Shown here piece after piece: positions 8,302-16,641 of a stretch of DNA of 64,000 nucleotides. The translations under genes were made by a program, and so were the position numbers. Position 1 is the first letter of the stretch; every line of letters starts with the position of its first letter. The notes beneath the pieces were generated by a model. That model did not search any database, was not told where the DNA came from, and was given only the letters and a program-made list of their open reading frames with translations. Location of the stretch: assembly GCF_965218685.1 (NCBI RefSeq), contig NZ_OZ244657.1, forward strand, positions 1,674,001 to 1,738,000, given 5' to 3'. This DNA is from Thalassobius sp965218685 (GTDB lineage: Bacteria > Pseudomonadota > Alphaproteobacteria > Rhodobacterales > Rhodobacteraceae).

Positions 8302-9308
8302 GCAAGGGCCCGATCCTTATTGACCTCGAAGACCAGCCGCAGGCCGAGGGGCCGGACAATGCGCCGCCCGTGCCCGATCTGGCGCAACCCAGTGGCGCCG
8401 CGATGACGCGAGCGGTAACGCTTGCGGCGCGGGCGCCGGGCGGCTCGGGATTGGCCAAGTGGATATGGGCGCTGGGGCTGTCGCTGCTGGGGGCCGTGGT
8501 CTCGGTCGCGGCGTGGGATTTCGTGATGGGGCTAATCGCCCGCGTGCCCTTGCTGGGCTATGGCGTGGCGGTGCTGACGGTCAGTTTCCTTTTGGTCCTG
8601 CTGATCGCTGCAGTGCGCGAACTTGCCGCTTTTGGCCGCTTGTCCCGCCTAGACAAGCTGCACCGCGCGGGTTCCGAGGCGCGGGCCGATCAGGATCTGG
8701 GCAAGGCGCGCAAAGTGGTGGCGCAGATCGGGGCCCTGTATCGCGGCCGGGCCGAGCTGGACTGGGCCCGCGCCCGGTTTGACGAACGTAAAGACGAACA
8801 ATTCGATGCTGATGCCCTGTTGGATCTAGCCGAGGCCGAGTATCTGGCGCCGCTTGATCAGGCCGCCATGCGCGAGATCGAGGCCGCCGCCCGACAGGTT
8901 GCCACGGTGACGGCCATCGTGCCGCTGGCCTTGGCGGATGTGTTTGCGGCGCTGACCGCGAACCTGCGGATGATCCGCCGCGTGGCCGAGATCTACGGCG
9001 GGCGCGCAGGCACCCTGGGCAGCTGGCGTCTGGCGCGGGCTGTGATGACCCACCTTGTGGCGACAGGGGCAGTAGCAGTGGGCGACGACCTGATCAGCTC
9101 GATCGCGGGCGGAGGTGTCCTGTCCAAACTGTCGCGTCGCTTTGGCGAAGGCGTGGTGAACGGCGCCCTGACGGCCCGCGTCGGCGTGGCCGCGATGGAG
9201 GTCTGCCGCCCTCTGCCATTCGTGCGCGCGCAACGCCCCTCGGTCACCGGATTGGTCAAGCGCGCACTGACGGGGCTGTTCGGCAAAGAGGACCGAAAAG
9301 AAGACTGA
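8298..9308 (+). CDS. YcjF-like DUF697 membrane protein (TIGR01620-type)
   Basis: 336 residues. The N-terminal 55 residues are polar and low-complexity. Two adjacent membrane segments follow (about 57-76, WIWALGLSLLGAVVSVAAW, and 85-105, LLGYGVAVLTVSFLLVLLI), then a long mostly alpha-helical cytosolic DUF697 domain ending in basic residues. This is the partner expected beside YcjX. The start overlaps the acetyltransferase stop by ATGA. It ends two bases from the stop of the convergent histidine kinase gene. Confidence 0.85.
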   Translation: MSKGPILIDLEDQPQAEGPDNAPPVPDLAQPSGAAMTRAVTLAARAPGGSGLAKWIWALGLSLLGAVVSVAAWDFVMGLIARVPLLGYGVAVLTVSFLLVLLIAAVRELAAFGRLSRLDKLHRAGSEARADQDLGKARKVVAQIGALYRGRAELDWARARFDERKDEQFDADALLDLAEAEYLAPLDQAAMREIEAAARQVATVTAIVPLALADVFAALTANLRMIRRVAEIYGGRAGTLGSWRLARAVMTHLVATGAVAVGDDLISSIAGGGVLSKLSRRFGEGVVNGALTARVGVAAMEVCRPLPFVRAQRPSVTGLVKRALTGLFGKEDRKED

Positions 9309-9309
9309 C

Positions 9310-11562
9310 CTACTCGGCCACGTTGCGCCGGGTGGTGCCAATGACAATAGGCTTGGGCGGGGCCGAGCTGCGTTGCAGGAATTCGCGCAGCATCGGCGGG
9401 TCCAAAGGCTTGTAGAGCAGCGGAATGCCGACGGCTTCGCAGGCCATTACCAGATCGGTGCTGCGATTGGCCGAGATCACGCAGGCCGGTATCTTACCAT
9501 GCGCAGCGCGCAGCTGACGGATTGCTGTCAGACCGTCTTCGCCGTCGTCCAGTTGATAATCGGCGACGATCGCGTCCGGCGTGATGTCGATTTCGTCAAG
9601 CAGGTCCATTGCCTCGCTGCCGCCGGCGCAGGTCAGAACGTCCACGCTCCATTGCTCCATTGTAATGGCCATGGCGTTGCGCAGCTCATCATCGTTCTCG
9701 ATCAGCAGTACAACCATGTTGCTGACGTCACCGGGCTGGCTGTGATGGCGAAAGACGGCCTGATGCGCCTGAATGGGTTGGGGATGCGCACGGGGCAGCT
9801 CGACCGAGAAAAGCGTGCCGACACCCACGCGCGATTTCAGTTCAAGCGGGTGTTGCAGCAGGGCGCAGGCGCGCTCGACGATGGCCAGCCCAAGGCCCAT
9901 TCCGTCGGTGGCGCTGGCGGTGGCGTTGATGCGTTGGAACTCGCCGAAAATCCGAAACTGTTCCTCTTCGGGGATGCCGGGGCCTGTGTCCCAGACCTCG
10001 ACCCGGACCGAGTTTTGCTGATGGCGCACACCAATCAGGACCTTGCCCGTGGTGGTATAGCGGATGGCATTGGACAGCAGGTTCTGCAGGATGCGGCGCA
10101 GGTATGTGGCATCTGACGAAACCTTCGCCTCTGTATGAACGATGCGGAAATCCAACCCCTTGGCAGCGCCCAGCGGGCCCAGCTCGTCGCCCAGCTGTCG
10201 CACCATCGTGCCTAGGTCAACGGTCGAGATATGCGTGTGCGCCAGCCCTGAATCCAGCTTCGAGATGTCCAGCAGCGCCCCCAGGATGTTTTCCACAGAT
10301 TGCAGCGCACTGGCGGCCTTGGTCAAAAGCGAATGTGGCTCGGGTTCGGTGATGTCATGCTCCAGCGACGCCACATATAGTTTGGCCGCGGACAAAGGTT
10401 GCAGCAGATCGTGGCTGGCCGCTGCCACAAAGCGTGATTTCGAGGCATTGGCCCGTTCCGCCTCGGACAGGGCGTCTTCCAGTTCCAGCGTGCGTTCGAA
10501 AACCCGGTGTTCCAGGGTCTCTTTCGCCTCGGTCATGGCGCGGATAGCGGCGCGTTCGGCGGTGATGTCGGTAAAGCTGATCACGAAACCCCGGTCCGGC
10601 ATTTCCTGCATGAATACAGCCAGCGTCATGTCCAGTCCGCGCTGCATTTCAAAAGACAGAGGCGCGCGTTCGGTCTTGTTCTCGGCCCAGTCCACGATCC
10701 CGTCAGGGGTGACGCCCGCTGAGAACGTATAGCTTGAGCGGAAGAAATCGCAGATGGTCGAGAATTTGCTGCCCAGCTGAAAACGGCGCACGCCCAAAGA
10801 CAGAAGTTCCGACACACGATGGTTCCAGCCCACAAGGCGGCCAAAACTGTCAAAGATGCACACGCCTTGTTTGAGGTGCTCCAGCGTGGCGCGGATCAGG
10901 CGGGCCTGGTCGTCGATCAGCCGCTCGCGTTCCTGTCGTTCCAGCCGGACAATGTCGGTCACGTCCGTCTGCAGGATCACCGTCCCCCCCGAGGGCGTCC
11001 GGTGCTCGCTAACCTGGATCCAGCGCCGGCCGGTCAGGCGGACGTTGAAAATCACGCTGGTGTCCTTGTGGCGATCCAGGCGGCGCTGTTCCCATTGCTC
11101 GGCTGTTTCGCCGCGGGGCAGGGACAGATAGCGACTGCGGCTGACGCGATGGACATAGTCTCCAAAGGTCAGGCCGGGTTTCAGATCGGGCTTGATGTCG
11201 CCCATATGCATGCCGAAACGGCTGTTGCACATCACCAGCTTTTCGTCGGCGTTGAACAGGGCAAAGCCCTCTTGCACGGTTTCGATTGCATTGGCCAGAT
11301 CTGCGCGGGCGGCCTCGGTTTCCTGGTTGGCGATTGCCAGCTTGGCGTTGGATTCGTTCAGCAGGTCCAGCGCGCGGCCCAGATCGCGGGTCCGGGCGCG
11401 GACCTCTTCTTCCAGCAGGACGGCGCGTTGGAACTGCGCATAGGCCACCCCGGACGAGCCCGTGTCCTGTTCGACCCGCTTCATCAGCGTCTCGACAATC
11501 TTTTGCAGCTTTTCGTTCTGGCGCTCCAGCGAGTCTTGCTGGTTGATCAGGCCGTTCAGCAT
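9310..11562 (-). CDS. Soluble PAS hybrid histidine kinase/response regulator, NahK/ErcS type
   Basis: 750 residues with no membrane segment. An N-terminal coiled coil (about 5-90) is followed by two PAS-like modules (about 90-205 and 220-335) and another coiled coil. Next come HisKA with His384 (FVAAASHDLLQPLSAAK), HATPase (NLLSNAIRY; DTGPGIP at about 525-531; GMGLGLAIVERA), and a C-terminal receiver with Asp668 (IVADYQLDDG) and Lys718 (LLYKPLD). ErcS-family kinases regulate PQQ-ethanol oxidation in Pseudomonas, which fits the location beside a quinoprotein dehydrogenase. It starts three bases after the FIST gene stop, so the two are translationally linked. As the receiver has no output domain, a phosphorelay to the NarL-type regulator upstream in the operon is inferred. 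Confidence 0.92.
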   Translation of the reverse strand: MLNGLINQQDSLERQNEKLQKIVETLMKRVEQDTGSSGVAYAQFQRAVLLEEEVRARTRDLGRALDLLNESNAKLAIANQETEAARADLANAIETVQEGFALFNADEKLVMCNSRFGMHMGDIKPDLKPGLTFGDYVHRVSRSRYLSLPRGETAEQWEQRRLDRHKDTSVIFNVRLTGRRWIQVSEHRTPSGGTVILQTDVTDIVRLERQERERLIDDQARLIRATLEHLKQGVCIFDSFGRLVGWNHRVSELLSLGVRRFQLGSKFSTICDFFRSSYTFSAGVTPDGIVDWAENKTERAPLSFEMQRGLDMTLAVFMQEMPDRGFVISFTDITAERAAIRAMTEAKETLEHRVFERTLELEDALSEAERANASKSRFVAAASHDLLQPLSAAKLYVASLEHDITEPEPHSLLTKAASALQSVENILGALLDISKLDSGLAHTHISTVDLGTMVRQLGDELGPLGAAKGLDFRIVHTEAKVSSDATYLRRILQNLLSNAIRYTTTGKVLIGVRHQQNSVRVEVWDTGPGIPEEEQFRIFGEFQRINATASATDGMGLGLAIVERACALLQHPLELKSRVGVGTLFSVELPRAHPQPIQAHQAVFRHHSQPGDVSNMVVLLIENDDELRNAMAITMEQWSVDVLTCAGGSEAMDLLDEIDITPDAIVADYQLDDGEDGLTAIRQLRAAHGKIPACVISANRSTDLVMACEAVGIPLLYKPLDPPMLREFLQRSSAPPKPIVIGTTRRNVAE

Positions 11563-11565
11563 GGC

Positions 11566-12735
11566 CTAGTCCTCTTTGGGGGGATAGATCGCGACGCCGG
11601 TCAGCGTCTGGTTCACGTGGCGCGAGTTTATCTGTTCGCCATAAGTCGACAGCCCCACCACGTTATAGTGGGACAGAACCTCGGACAGCTGCCCCTTGAG
11701 CTGTTTCTGCTCGGCTTCCATCCGGCGGAAAATGCAGTCAAAGGCAATGATCGTGTCCGGTTGGCCACGTTCTGTCAGTTTGGCAAGCTCGCCTTCCAGA
11801 TGGGTGACCATATCCGTGCTTTCGGCCAGCGTGAGAACGACGCCTTCATCAATGGCGGAAAAGAACACCAGGTCGCCGTTGTCCTCGACCTTCTGGATCG
11901 AGCGAACATGGTGTTGCCCCCCGATCCGCACCACAACCGGATGAGCCGCAAAGGTGAACGAGGTCAGCTGTTCGGGGTCCTTTCCCAGCAAACGAGCGTA
12001 TTCCAAGGCAGCGGGTTCGGCGTTGATCTCGTGGACGATGCGATGGGCCGGGTCGGCGCCGGTCACCACCATGCGGTCGTCGGTGGGCAGCAAGTGATCC
12101 GAATTGAACACCTCGATCTGGCACCGGGTGCGCAGCTGCACGATGATGGCCGCGTTGGTAATGGCTGAACCGTCATGCAAGACGAAGGTTTCCTCGAACC
12201 GATCACCGTCGCCTGCGCTGCCACCGAACAGGGGCACCGGGCCGACGCCCAGGGCCAGATGCGAGGTCAGTTCGTCCTCGTGCATGGTCAGCCCATCCAC
12301 CAGAAGCATCGCGCATTCCGAGGGCCACTCGGGCGTTTGCCGGGCGATGTCGTGGCGCGACCGGATCAGCTCGCCGATAAGGGATTGATGCTCGTAGTCG
12401 TCCAGGTTGGGCACCAGCGTAACCCCGGCGCAGAAATGGGCGCGGGGCAGGCCGATGGCGACGATCTTGTCGTCGGTATAGCCATCATTGGTCAGCTCGC
12501 CTGCGGTGGTGCTTCCGATCACAAGCGCGGGTGCAAAGGCCCGTTTGGCCTGGGCGGCGACTTTGTGGATATCAGCTGTGGGCGAGACGAAAAGGATCAC
12601 CAGTTCCAACTGGTCAGGATCCAGAACGGTCGCAAGCTTGGCAACAGCGTCAGGATCGCGCGCCTCGGCAAAGCCGGTGCGGACATATTCGGACACGCCC
12701 CCAAGCGCGCCCGAAAGGTCGCCGCTCCGTTGCAT
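11566..12735 (-). CDS. FIST-domain sensory protein (FIST_N/FIST_C)
   Basis: 389 residues. The FIST_N core is recognisable in LELVILFVSPTADIHKVAAQAK and ALVIGSTTAGELTNDGYTDD, and the FIST_C part ends in DCIFRRMEAEQKQLK and VGLSTYGEQINSRHVNQTLTG. FIST domains are proposed small-ligand sensors, possibly for amino acids, working with signal-transduction proteins. It has no signal peptide or membrane segment, so it should be cytosolic. It sits between the response regulator (42 bases upstream) and the hybrid kinase (three bases downstream), which suggests it modulates that kinase. FIST-kinase pairs near PQQ alcohol dehydrogenases are known; the ligand here is unknown. Confidence 0.9.
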   Translation of the reverse strand: MQRSGDLSGALGGVSEYVRTGFAEARDPDAVAKLATVLDPDQLELVILFVSPTADIHKVAAQAKRAFAPALVIGSTTAGELTNDGYTDDKIVAIGLPRAHFCAGVTLVPNLDDYEHQSLIGELIRSRHDIARQTPEWPSECAMLLVDGLTMHEDELTSHLALGVGPVPLFGGSAGDGDRFEETFVLHDGSAITNAAIIVQLRTRCQIEVFNSDHLLPTDDRMVVTGADPAHRIVHEINAEPAALEYARLLGKDPEQLTSFTFAAHPVVVRIGGQHHVRSIQKVEDNGDLVFFSAIDEGVVLTLAESTDMVTHLEGELAKLTERGQPDTIIAFDCIFRRMEAEQKQLKGQLSEVLSHYNVVGLSTYGEQINSRHVNQTLTGVAIYPPKED

Positions 12736-12777
12736 CAGGTTCTCCTCCCCATTCGTAACCTGAAGATGTTACGCGCC

Positions 12778-13473
12778 TTAGGTCCGATCTTGCAAGACGT
12801 TGGTAAAACTCGCCTCTTTGGCGATCAGAACGGCCTGGGTACGACTTTGAACACCCAGCTTGCGCATGATCGCGGTGACGTGAGCCTTGACCGTTGTTTC
12901 CGCGATCGACAGGTCATAGGCGATCTGCTTGTTCAGTTTGCCTTCGCAGATCAGCTGAAGGATGCGGGCCTGCTGATTGGTCAGCGAGGCAAGCCGCTCC
13001 AGCACATCGGATTGATCGGTGCTGGTGTTGCGATCCAGCAGAACATACCCGGCGGGCACGAAAATCTCGGACCGGCGCAGCGCATCAAAGGCTGACTGGA
13101 ACACGTCGCGCTGGCTGTGCTTGGGCACAAAGCCGTTGGCACCGGCATGGATCACGCCGCTGATGACGCGGTTGTCGGCCATCGAGGACACCACAACGAT
13201 CGGCGCGTCTGTCACATTGCGGATGCGAACCAGCCCGTCCAGCCCATTCACGTCCGGCAGGTTCAGGTCCAACACCACCACGTCGGGCCCGCCGTGACGG
13301 GCGATGTGGTCGATGGCGTTTTCCAGAGTGTCCGCCGTCGCGATCTCGGCAATTCCCACGGTCGAGCGCAGGGTCATCGACAAGGCGTCACAAAACAGCG
13401 GGTGATCGTCCACGATCAACGCGGTCGAGAATGACTTGTCCTCGGGGGTCTCGTGTTTGCCGATTGCTTGCAC
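12778..13473 (-). CDS. NarL/FixJ-family response regulator, likely master regulator of the PQQ island
   Basis: 231 residues. The receiver has an acidic pocket (ALIVDDHPLFCDAL), phospho-acceptor Asp69 (VVVLDLNLPDVNG), Ser in VVVSSMAD and Lys in FVPKHSQRDV. A linker follows, then a GerE/LuxR helix-turn-helix (about 163-225; LTNQQARILQLICEGKLNKQ, then VKAHVTAIMRKLGVQSRTQA). It resembles AgmR/EraR regulators of quinoprotein alcohol dehydrogenases. It is the first gene of the regulator-FIST-kinase operon. Its own upstream region carries a copy of the palindrome seen before the other island units (13526-13545), so autoregulation is likely. Confidence 0.93.
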   Translation of the reverse strand: MQAIGKHETPEDKSFSTALIVDDHPLFCDALSMTLRSTVGIAEIATADTLENAIDHIARHGGPDVVVLDLNLPDVNGLDGLVRIRNVTDAPIVVVSSMADNRVISGVIHAGANGFVPKHSQRDVFQSAFDALRRSEIFVPAGYVLLDRNTSTDQSDVLERLASLTNQQARILQLICEGKLNKQIAYDLSIAETTVKAHVTAIMRKLGVQSRTQAVLIAKEASFTNVLQDRT

Positions 13474-13525
13474 TGGATGCTCTCCGTTCTTTGAAGAAAG
13501 GCTAACAGGGGGATAGCCCTGCGAC

Positions 13526-13545
13526 TATATACCTAAAAGTCGTAG
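13526..13545 (-). promoter_or_regulatory. PQQ-island palindrome upstream of response regulator
   Basis: Read on the minus strand this is CTACGACTTTTAGGTATATA, 53-72 bases before the regulator start. The left arm TACGAC matches the island consensus; the right arm (GGTATA) is degenerate. It lies between the dehydrogenase terminator and the regulator start, so it belongs to the regulator promoter. Confidence 0.5.
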
Positions 13546-13548
13546 TGC

Positions 13549-13578
13549 AAAACGCGCGCCCAAATCTGGACGCGCGTT
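13549..13578 (-). terminator. Terminator of the quinoprotein dehydrogenase gene
   Basis: On the minus strand the stem is AACGCGCGTCC / GGGCGCGCGTT with an AGATTT loop, then TTTTGC. It lies 26 bases after the dehydrogenase stop codon and insulates it from the regulator operon. Confidence 0.75.
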
Positions 13579-13603
13579 CGTTGTTTTCAGCAATTAGGAT
13601 GGC

Positions 13604-15367
13604 TTACTTCATCGCCAGCTGCTTGGGCAGTTTGAAGGTCCAGACCAGGCCGCCCTGGTTCAGGTAGTTGACCTTCTTGGCCACTTCGCCGCCCCACAGA
13701 GGCACAGCGCCGCCCCAGCCGGATACGATCGAGACATACTGCTCGCCTTCCATTTCCCAAGTGATGGGCTGGCCGACGATGCCCGAACCGGTCTGGAACG
13801 ACCACAGCTTTTCGCCGGTTTCGTCATCCAGAGCGATGAACTCGCCCTCGGGAGTGCCAAAGAACACCAGACCGCCTGCGGTGGTCATCACGCCGCCCCA
13901 CAGGGGTGCGTCGTTCTTGTATTCCCACTTCCACTCGCCGGTGTCGGGGTCGATGGCTTTCAGCGAACCGATATGATCTTCATAGTTCGGCTTGATGGTG
14001 AAGCCAGCACCCAGATAGGCTGCGCCTTTCTTGTAGGTGATCGGCTCGTTCCAGATGTCCATGCCCCATTCGTTCGAAGGCACATAGAAGTTGCCGGTCT
14101 TCTGGCTGAACGCCATCGGCATCCAGTTCTTACCACCCAGGAAGGACGGCGAGGCAAAGATCACTTCACCCTTTTTGCCATCCGAGGAGGCAGCAGGGTT
14201 ACCGGGGCGGTTTTCCTCGACAAAGATCGGACGACCGGTCTCGTCAACGCCGCTGGCCCAGCTGATGTCCTTGACGAAGGGGTTGGCCGAAACAAAGGCA
14301 CCGTCTTCGCGGTTCAGAACATAGAAGAAACCGTTACGGTCGGCAGTGGCGAAACGCTTGTTGCCGTCGCGGTCGGTATAGGCGACGACTTCGTTCACGC
14401 CGTCATAGTCCCAGCCTTCACGCGGGGTGGTCTGGAAGTGCCACTTGATCTCGCCGTTTTCGGGGTCGATACCAACACGGCTTGCTGCGTACAGGTTGTC
14501 ACCCTTGTTGCCTTCGACCGGGGTGCCGGCGTTACGCAGGTGCGAGTTCCAGGGGGCAGGGTTGCCAGCGCCAAACACCAGAGTGTCGGTGTCCGCGTCG
14601 TACGAGCCACCCAGCCAGGTCGCGCCGCCGCCGGTTTTCCACATGTCACCGGGCCAGGTTGCGTTCAGCTCGCCGGTCATGGTGCTTTCTTTGCCCATGT
14701 AGGTGCCCATGTGGCCTTCGATCATCGGACGGGTCCAGACCAGATCACCGTTGTTGGCGTCATAGGCATAAACCATGCCAACGATGCCAAACTCACCACC
14801 CGAGTTGCCGACGATGACTTTGCCGTCAACGATCAGCGGGGCTGCGGTGTAGCTGTAGCCAGCCTTGTAGTCTGCGATTTTCTTGCGCCAGACAACATCA
14901 CCGGTCTTGCGGTCCAGCGCGACGATGCGGGCGTCCAGAGTGCCGAAATAAATGTTGTCGCCATAGATTGCGGCACCGCGGTTGATCACGTCACAGCAGG
15001 GCAGGATGCCTTCGGGCAGACGTGCATCGTACTGCCACAGCTCTTTGCCGGTCATTACGTCGATGGCATAAACACGGCTATACGAGCCGGTCACATACAT
15101 GATGCCATCATAGACGATCGGCTGAGCTTCTTGGCCGCGCTGCTTTTCGCCACCAAAGCTGAAGGCCCAGGCGGGCACCAGGTTCTGGACGTTTTCTTTA
15201 TTCAGGGTGTCCAGCGGGCTGTAGCGCTGCAAGTGACGCCCCATACCGTTGGTAACCACCTGATCGGTGATAGTCTGATCGTTCTTCAGATCGTCCTCGG
15301 TGACGCCGGCATGGGCCATGCCCACCGACATGGCGCCAGCGACCACGGTCGCGATAAAACGGTTCAT
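13604..15367 (-). CDS. exaF: PQQ-dependent alcohol dehydrogenase, lanthanide-type (ExaF/PedH-like)
   Basis: 587 residues with signal peptide MNRFIATVVAGAMSVGMAHA, so periplasmic. Start ATG 15367 follows GGAGGAAGA; an upstream in-frame ATG at 15463 gives a non-signal leader. It has an eight-bladed quinoprotein fold with no heme domain (type I). The vicinal disulfide Cys124-Cys125 (LPCCDVINRG), Glu192, Asn269 (GNPAPWNSHLRN) and catalytic Asp320 (GWDYDGVNE) are present. Asp322, two residues after the catalytic Asp, is the extra ligand found in lanthanide enzymes (XoxF, ExaF, PedH), whereas calcium enzymes have a small residue there. The surrounding text (NPAPWNSHLR, LYAASR) follows the ethanol dehydrogenase branch rather than XoxF, so short and aromatic alcohols are likely substrates. 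Electrons would pass to a c-type cytochrome. Confidence 0.9.
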   Translation of the reverse strand: MNRFIATVVAGAMSVGMAHAGVTEDDLKNDQTITDQVVTNGMGRHLQRYSPLDTLNKENVQNLVPAWAFSFGGEKQRGQEAQPIVYDGIMYVTGSYSRVYAIDVMTGKELWQYDARLPEGILPCCDVINRGAAIYGDNIYFGTLDARIVALDRKTGDVVWRKKIADYKAGYSYTAAPLIVDGKVIVGNSGGEFGIVGMVYAYDANNGDLVWTRPMIEGHMGTYMGKESTMTGELNATWPGDMWKTGGGATWLGGSYDADTDTLVFGAGNPAPWNSHLRNAGTPVEGNKGDNLYAASRVGIDPENGEIKWHFQTTPREGWDYDGVNEVVAYTDRDGNKRFATADRNGFFYVLNREDGAFVSANPFVKDISWASGVDETGRPIFVEENRPGNPAASSDGKKGEVIFASPSFLGGKNWMPMAFSQKTGNFYVPSNEWGMDIWNEPITYKKGAAYLGAGFTIKPNYEDHIGSLKAIDPDTGEWKWEYKNDAPLWGGVMTTAGGLVFFGTPEGEFIALDDETGEKLWSFQTGSGIVGQPITWEMEGEQYVSIVSGWGGAVPLWGGEVAKKVNYLNQGGLVWTFKLPKQLAMK

Positions 15368-15459
15368 TGGGTCTTCCTCCCGTATGTCTCGATTGGTTCG
15401 GCGCACAGCAGTGGCACCGGACGAATTCAGTATCAAACACGCACGGTTGGGACGGTATT

Positions 15460-15478
15460 GCACAATGGTCGTACGACC
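15460..15478 (-). promoter_or_regulatory. PQQ-island palindrome between exaF and the divergent unknown gene
   Basis: Contains the perfect 12-base palindrome GGTCGTACGACC (15467-15478), extended on the minus strand to TACGACCATTGTGCA. It is about 95-110 bases before the exaF start and 57-75 before the divergent secreted-protein start, so it could serve both. The same 12-mer recurs at 17776, and a one-mismatch copy precedes pqqA, also followed by ATTGT. Confidence 0.7.
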
Positions 15479-15534
15479 CTTGACGCACGACTTGTCGCTC
15501 CCACTATCTGACCAGACAGAAGGAGGTTTCCGCT

Positions 15535-16098
15535 ATGAAAGCAACGAACGTGCCAGCGGTTTTCGCGGGGGTGCTCGCGGCCAGTTTTGCAGGAAGCTTG
15601 GCGGCTGATCCTGTGGTCGGGGAGAAAGAAATTTACCTTGTTTCCGAAGGGGATAGTCGGATTAAAGTCGGATCAGTCCGGTTCGAAAAAGAAGCACAAG
15701 GCAGCCGATACACACTGCAATTCGACGAGGTGAAATTCGCTGATCACTTCTTGTCGATGCGGCCATTCAAATGTCTGGAAGGCGCCCAGAAGCACTGGTG
15801 TCACGTCCCCTATCCCTACGCCAATCGCAGGCAGGTCAGCGCAAGCGATTTGACCGATCTGGAATACGACCTTCTGTTCCTGTGGAAGGGCGCCACCGAG
15901 TACGGAATCAACATGTGGAACGGCGTTTATTACCAGCTGGAAATCGACGGTGATCGAATCGTCGGCACGCTGCGGGAAATGGATATGGAGGTGCTGTCAG
16001 CGCCCCCGGACGAAGGGAATTTTCGCCCGATTTCTGCGGATGATCTGCACGAGGCAGACGCGGCAAGCCATTGGTTGCCGCGTCTTGTGATCGAATAG
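15535..16098 (+). CDS. Secreted protein of unknown function divergent from the quinoprotein dehydrogenase
   Basis: 187 residues, with a very strong ribosome site (AGAAGGAGG) and signal peptide (MKATNVPAVFAGVLAASFAGSLA). The mature part looks beta-rich. Two Cys (MRPFKCLEGAQKHWCHVPY) are spaced 11 apart and flanked by aromatic residues. The C-terminal 40 residues are acidic. I do not recognise the family. It shares the regulatory region with exaF, so it is likely expressed with it; an accessory or metal/cofactor-handling role in the periplasm is a guess. Confidence 0.75.
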   Translation: MKATNVPAVFAGVLAASFAGSLAADPVVGEKEIYLVSEGDSRIKVGSVRFEKEAQGSRYTLQFDEVKFADHFLSMRPFKCLEGAQKHWCHVPYPYANRRQVSASDLTDLEYDLLFLWKGATEYGINMWNGVYYQLEIDGDRIVGTLREMDMEVLSAPPDEGNFRPISADDLHEADAASHWLPRLVIE

Positions 16099-16110
16099 AT
16101 TTGCGGCGGA

Positions 16111-16536
16111 TCAGTCCGAGATCTTGGCCCCGTCGCGGGTCGTGATTGTGCGCAGATAGGACAGGATGAACTCCTGCACGGTGTGATCCTTGATGCCAAC
16201 ATGGCGCATCTTGGTGCCGGGCATGAAGCCTTGGTTGTCTTCCATCCAGGCGCGCAGGGCGGGTTCGGTCCAGACGATGCCGGACGCCTCTAATGCGATC
16301 GAGTAGTCATAGTCAGGATAGGTGCCGGCCGCGCGGCCAATCACGTTTTCCAGGGGCGGGCCATAGCTTTCGTGTTCGGAATCCGAGGCATGGCAGCGGC
16401 GGCATTCCGCGTCGTACAGCTCTTCTCCGGCTTTGACTTTCACAGATTCAAAGGTGGCGTCGCTGGCCAGTGCGGGCAGTGGCATCAGGCACAGCGCAAG
16501 CACCGAAATCAGGCGGGCGGGGTGGGGAGTAGTCAT
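16111..16536 (-). CDS. Class I c-type cytochrome (c2/c550-like), periplasmic
   Basis: About 141 residues with signal peptide (ARLISVLALCLMPLPALA). One heme site is CRRCH, and the Met ligand region is GFMPGTKMRHVGIKD. The overall layout (GYGPPLENVIGR-like SYGPPLENVIGRAAGTYPDY, YLRTIT at the end) is that of cytochrome c2/c550. ATG 16536 is preferred over 16539 because GGAGGA is then at a workable distance. Its position beside the dehydrogenase with its own copy of the palindrome suggests it accepts electrons from the quinoprotein or from the PedF-like cytochrome and passes them to the terminal oxidase; which one is the direct partner is not decidable here. Confidence 0.88.
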   Translation of the reverse strand: MTTPHPARLISVLALCLMPLPALASDATFESVKVKAGEELYDAECRRCHASDSEHESYGPPLENVIGRAAGTYPDYDYSIALEASGIVWTEPALRAWMEDNQGFMPGTKMRHVGIKDHTVQEFILSYLRTITTRDGAKISD

Positions 16537-16623
16537 CATATCCTCCAGGGTTGGGATGGCCCGAGGATACGTCTGGTCAAGGTTTGGTTTTCTTGATAAA
16601 GATCAATAAAAGCAGATAGTTAT

Positions 16624-16641
16624 CTACTACTTTAGTCGTAG
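16624..16641 (-). promoter_or_regulatory. PQQ-island palindrome upstream of cytochrome c
   Basis: CTACTAC-TTTA-GTCGTAG, an inverted repeat with one arm mismatch, 88-105 bases before the cytochrome start at 16536. It abuts the terminator of the upstream Sel1 genes. Confidence 0.6.

Noticed and set aside
12175..13095. Long open frames antisense to the FIST and regulator genes (and similar ones opposite exaF, coxL, ileS and fhs)
   Set aside because: High-GC mirror frames with no ribosome site and no recognisable protein features; the opposite strand carries clear protein families.
13604..15367. Calling the quinoprotein XoxF or MxaF methanol dehydrogenase
   Set aside because: The text around the active site (NPAPWNSHLR, LYAASR) and the PedF/transporter neighbours fit the ExaF/PedH branch; MxaF lacks the second Asp.
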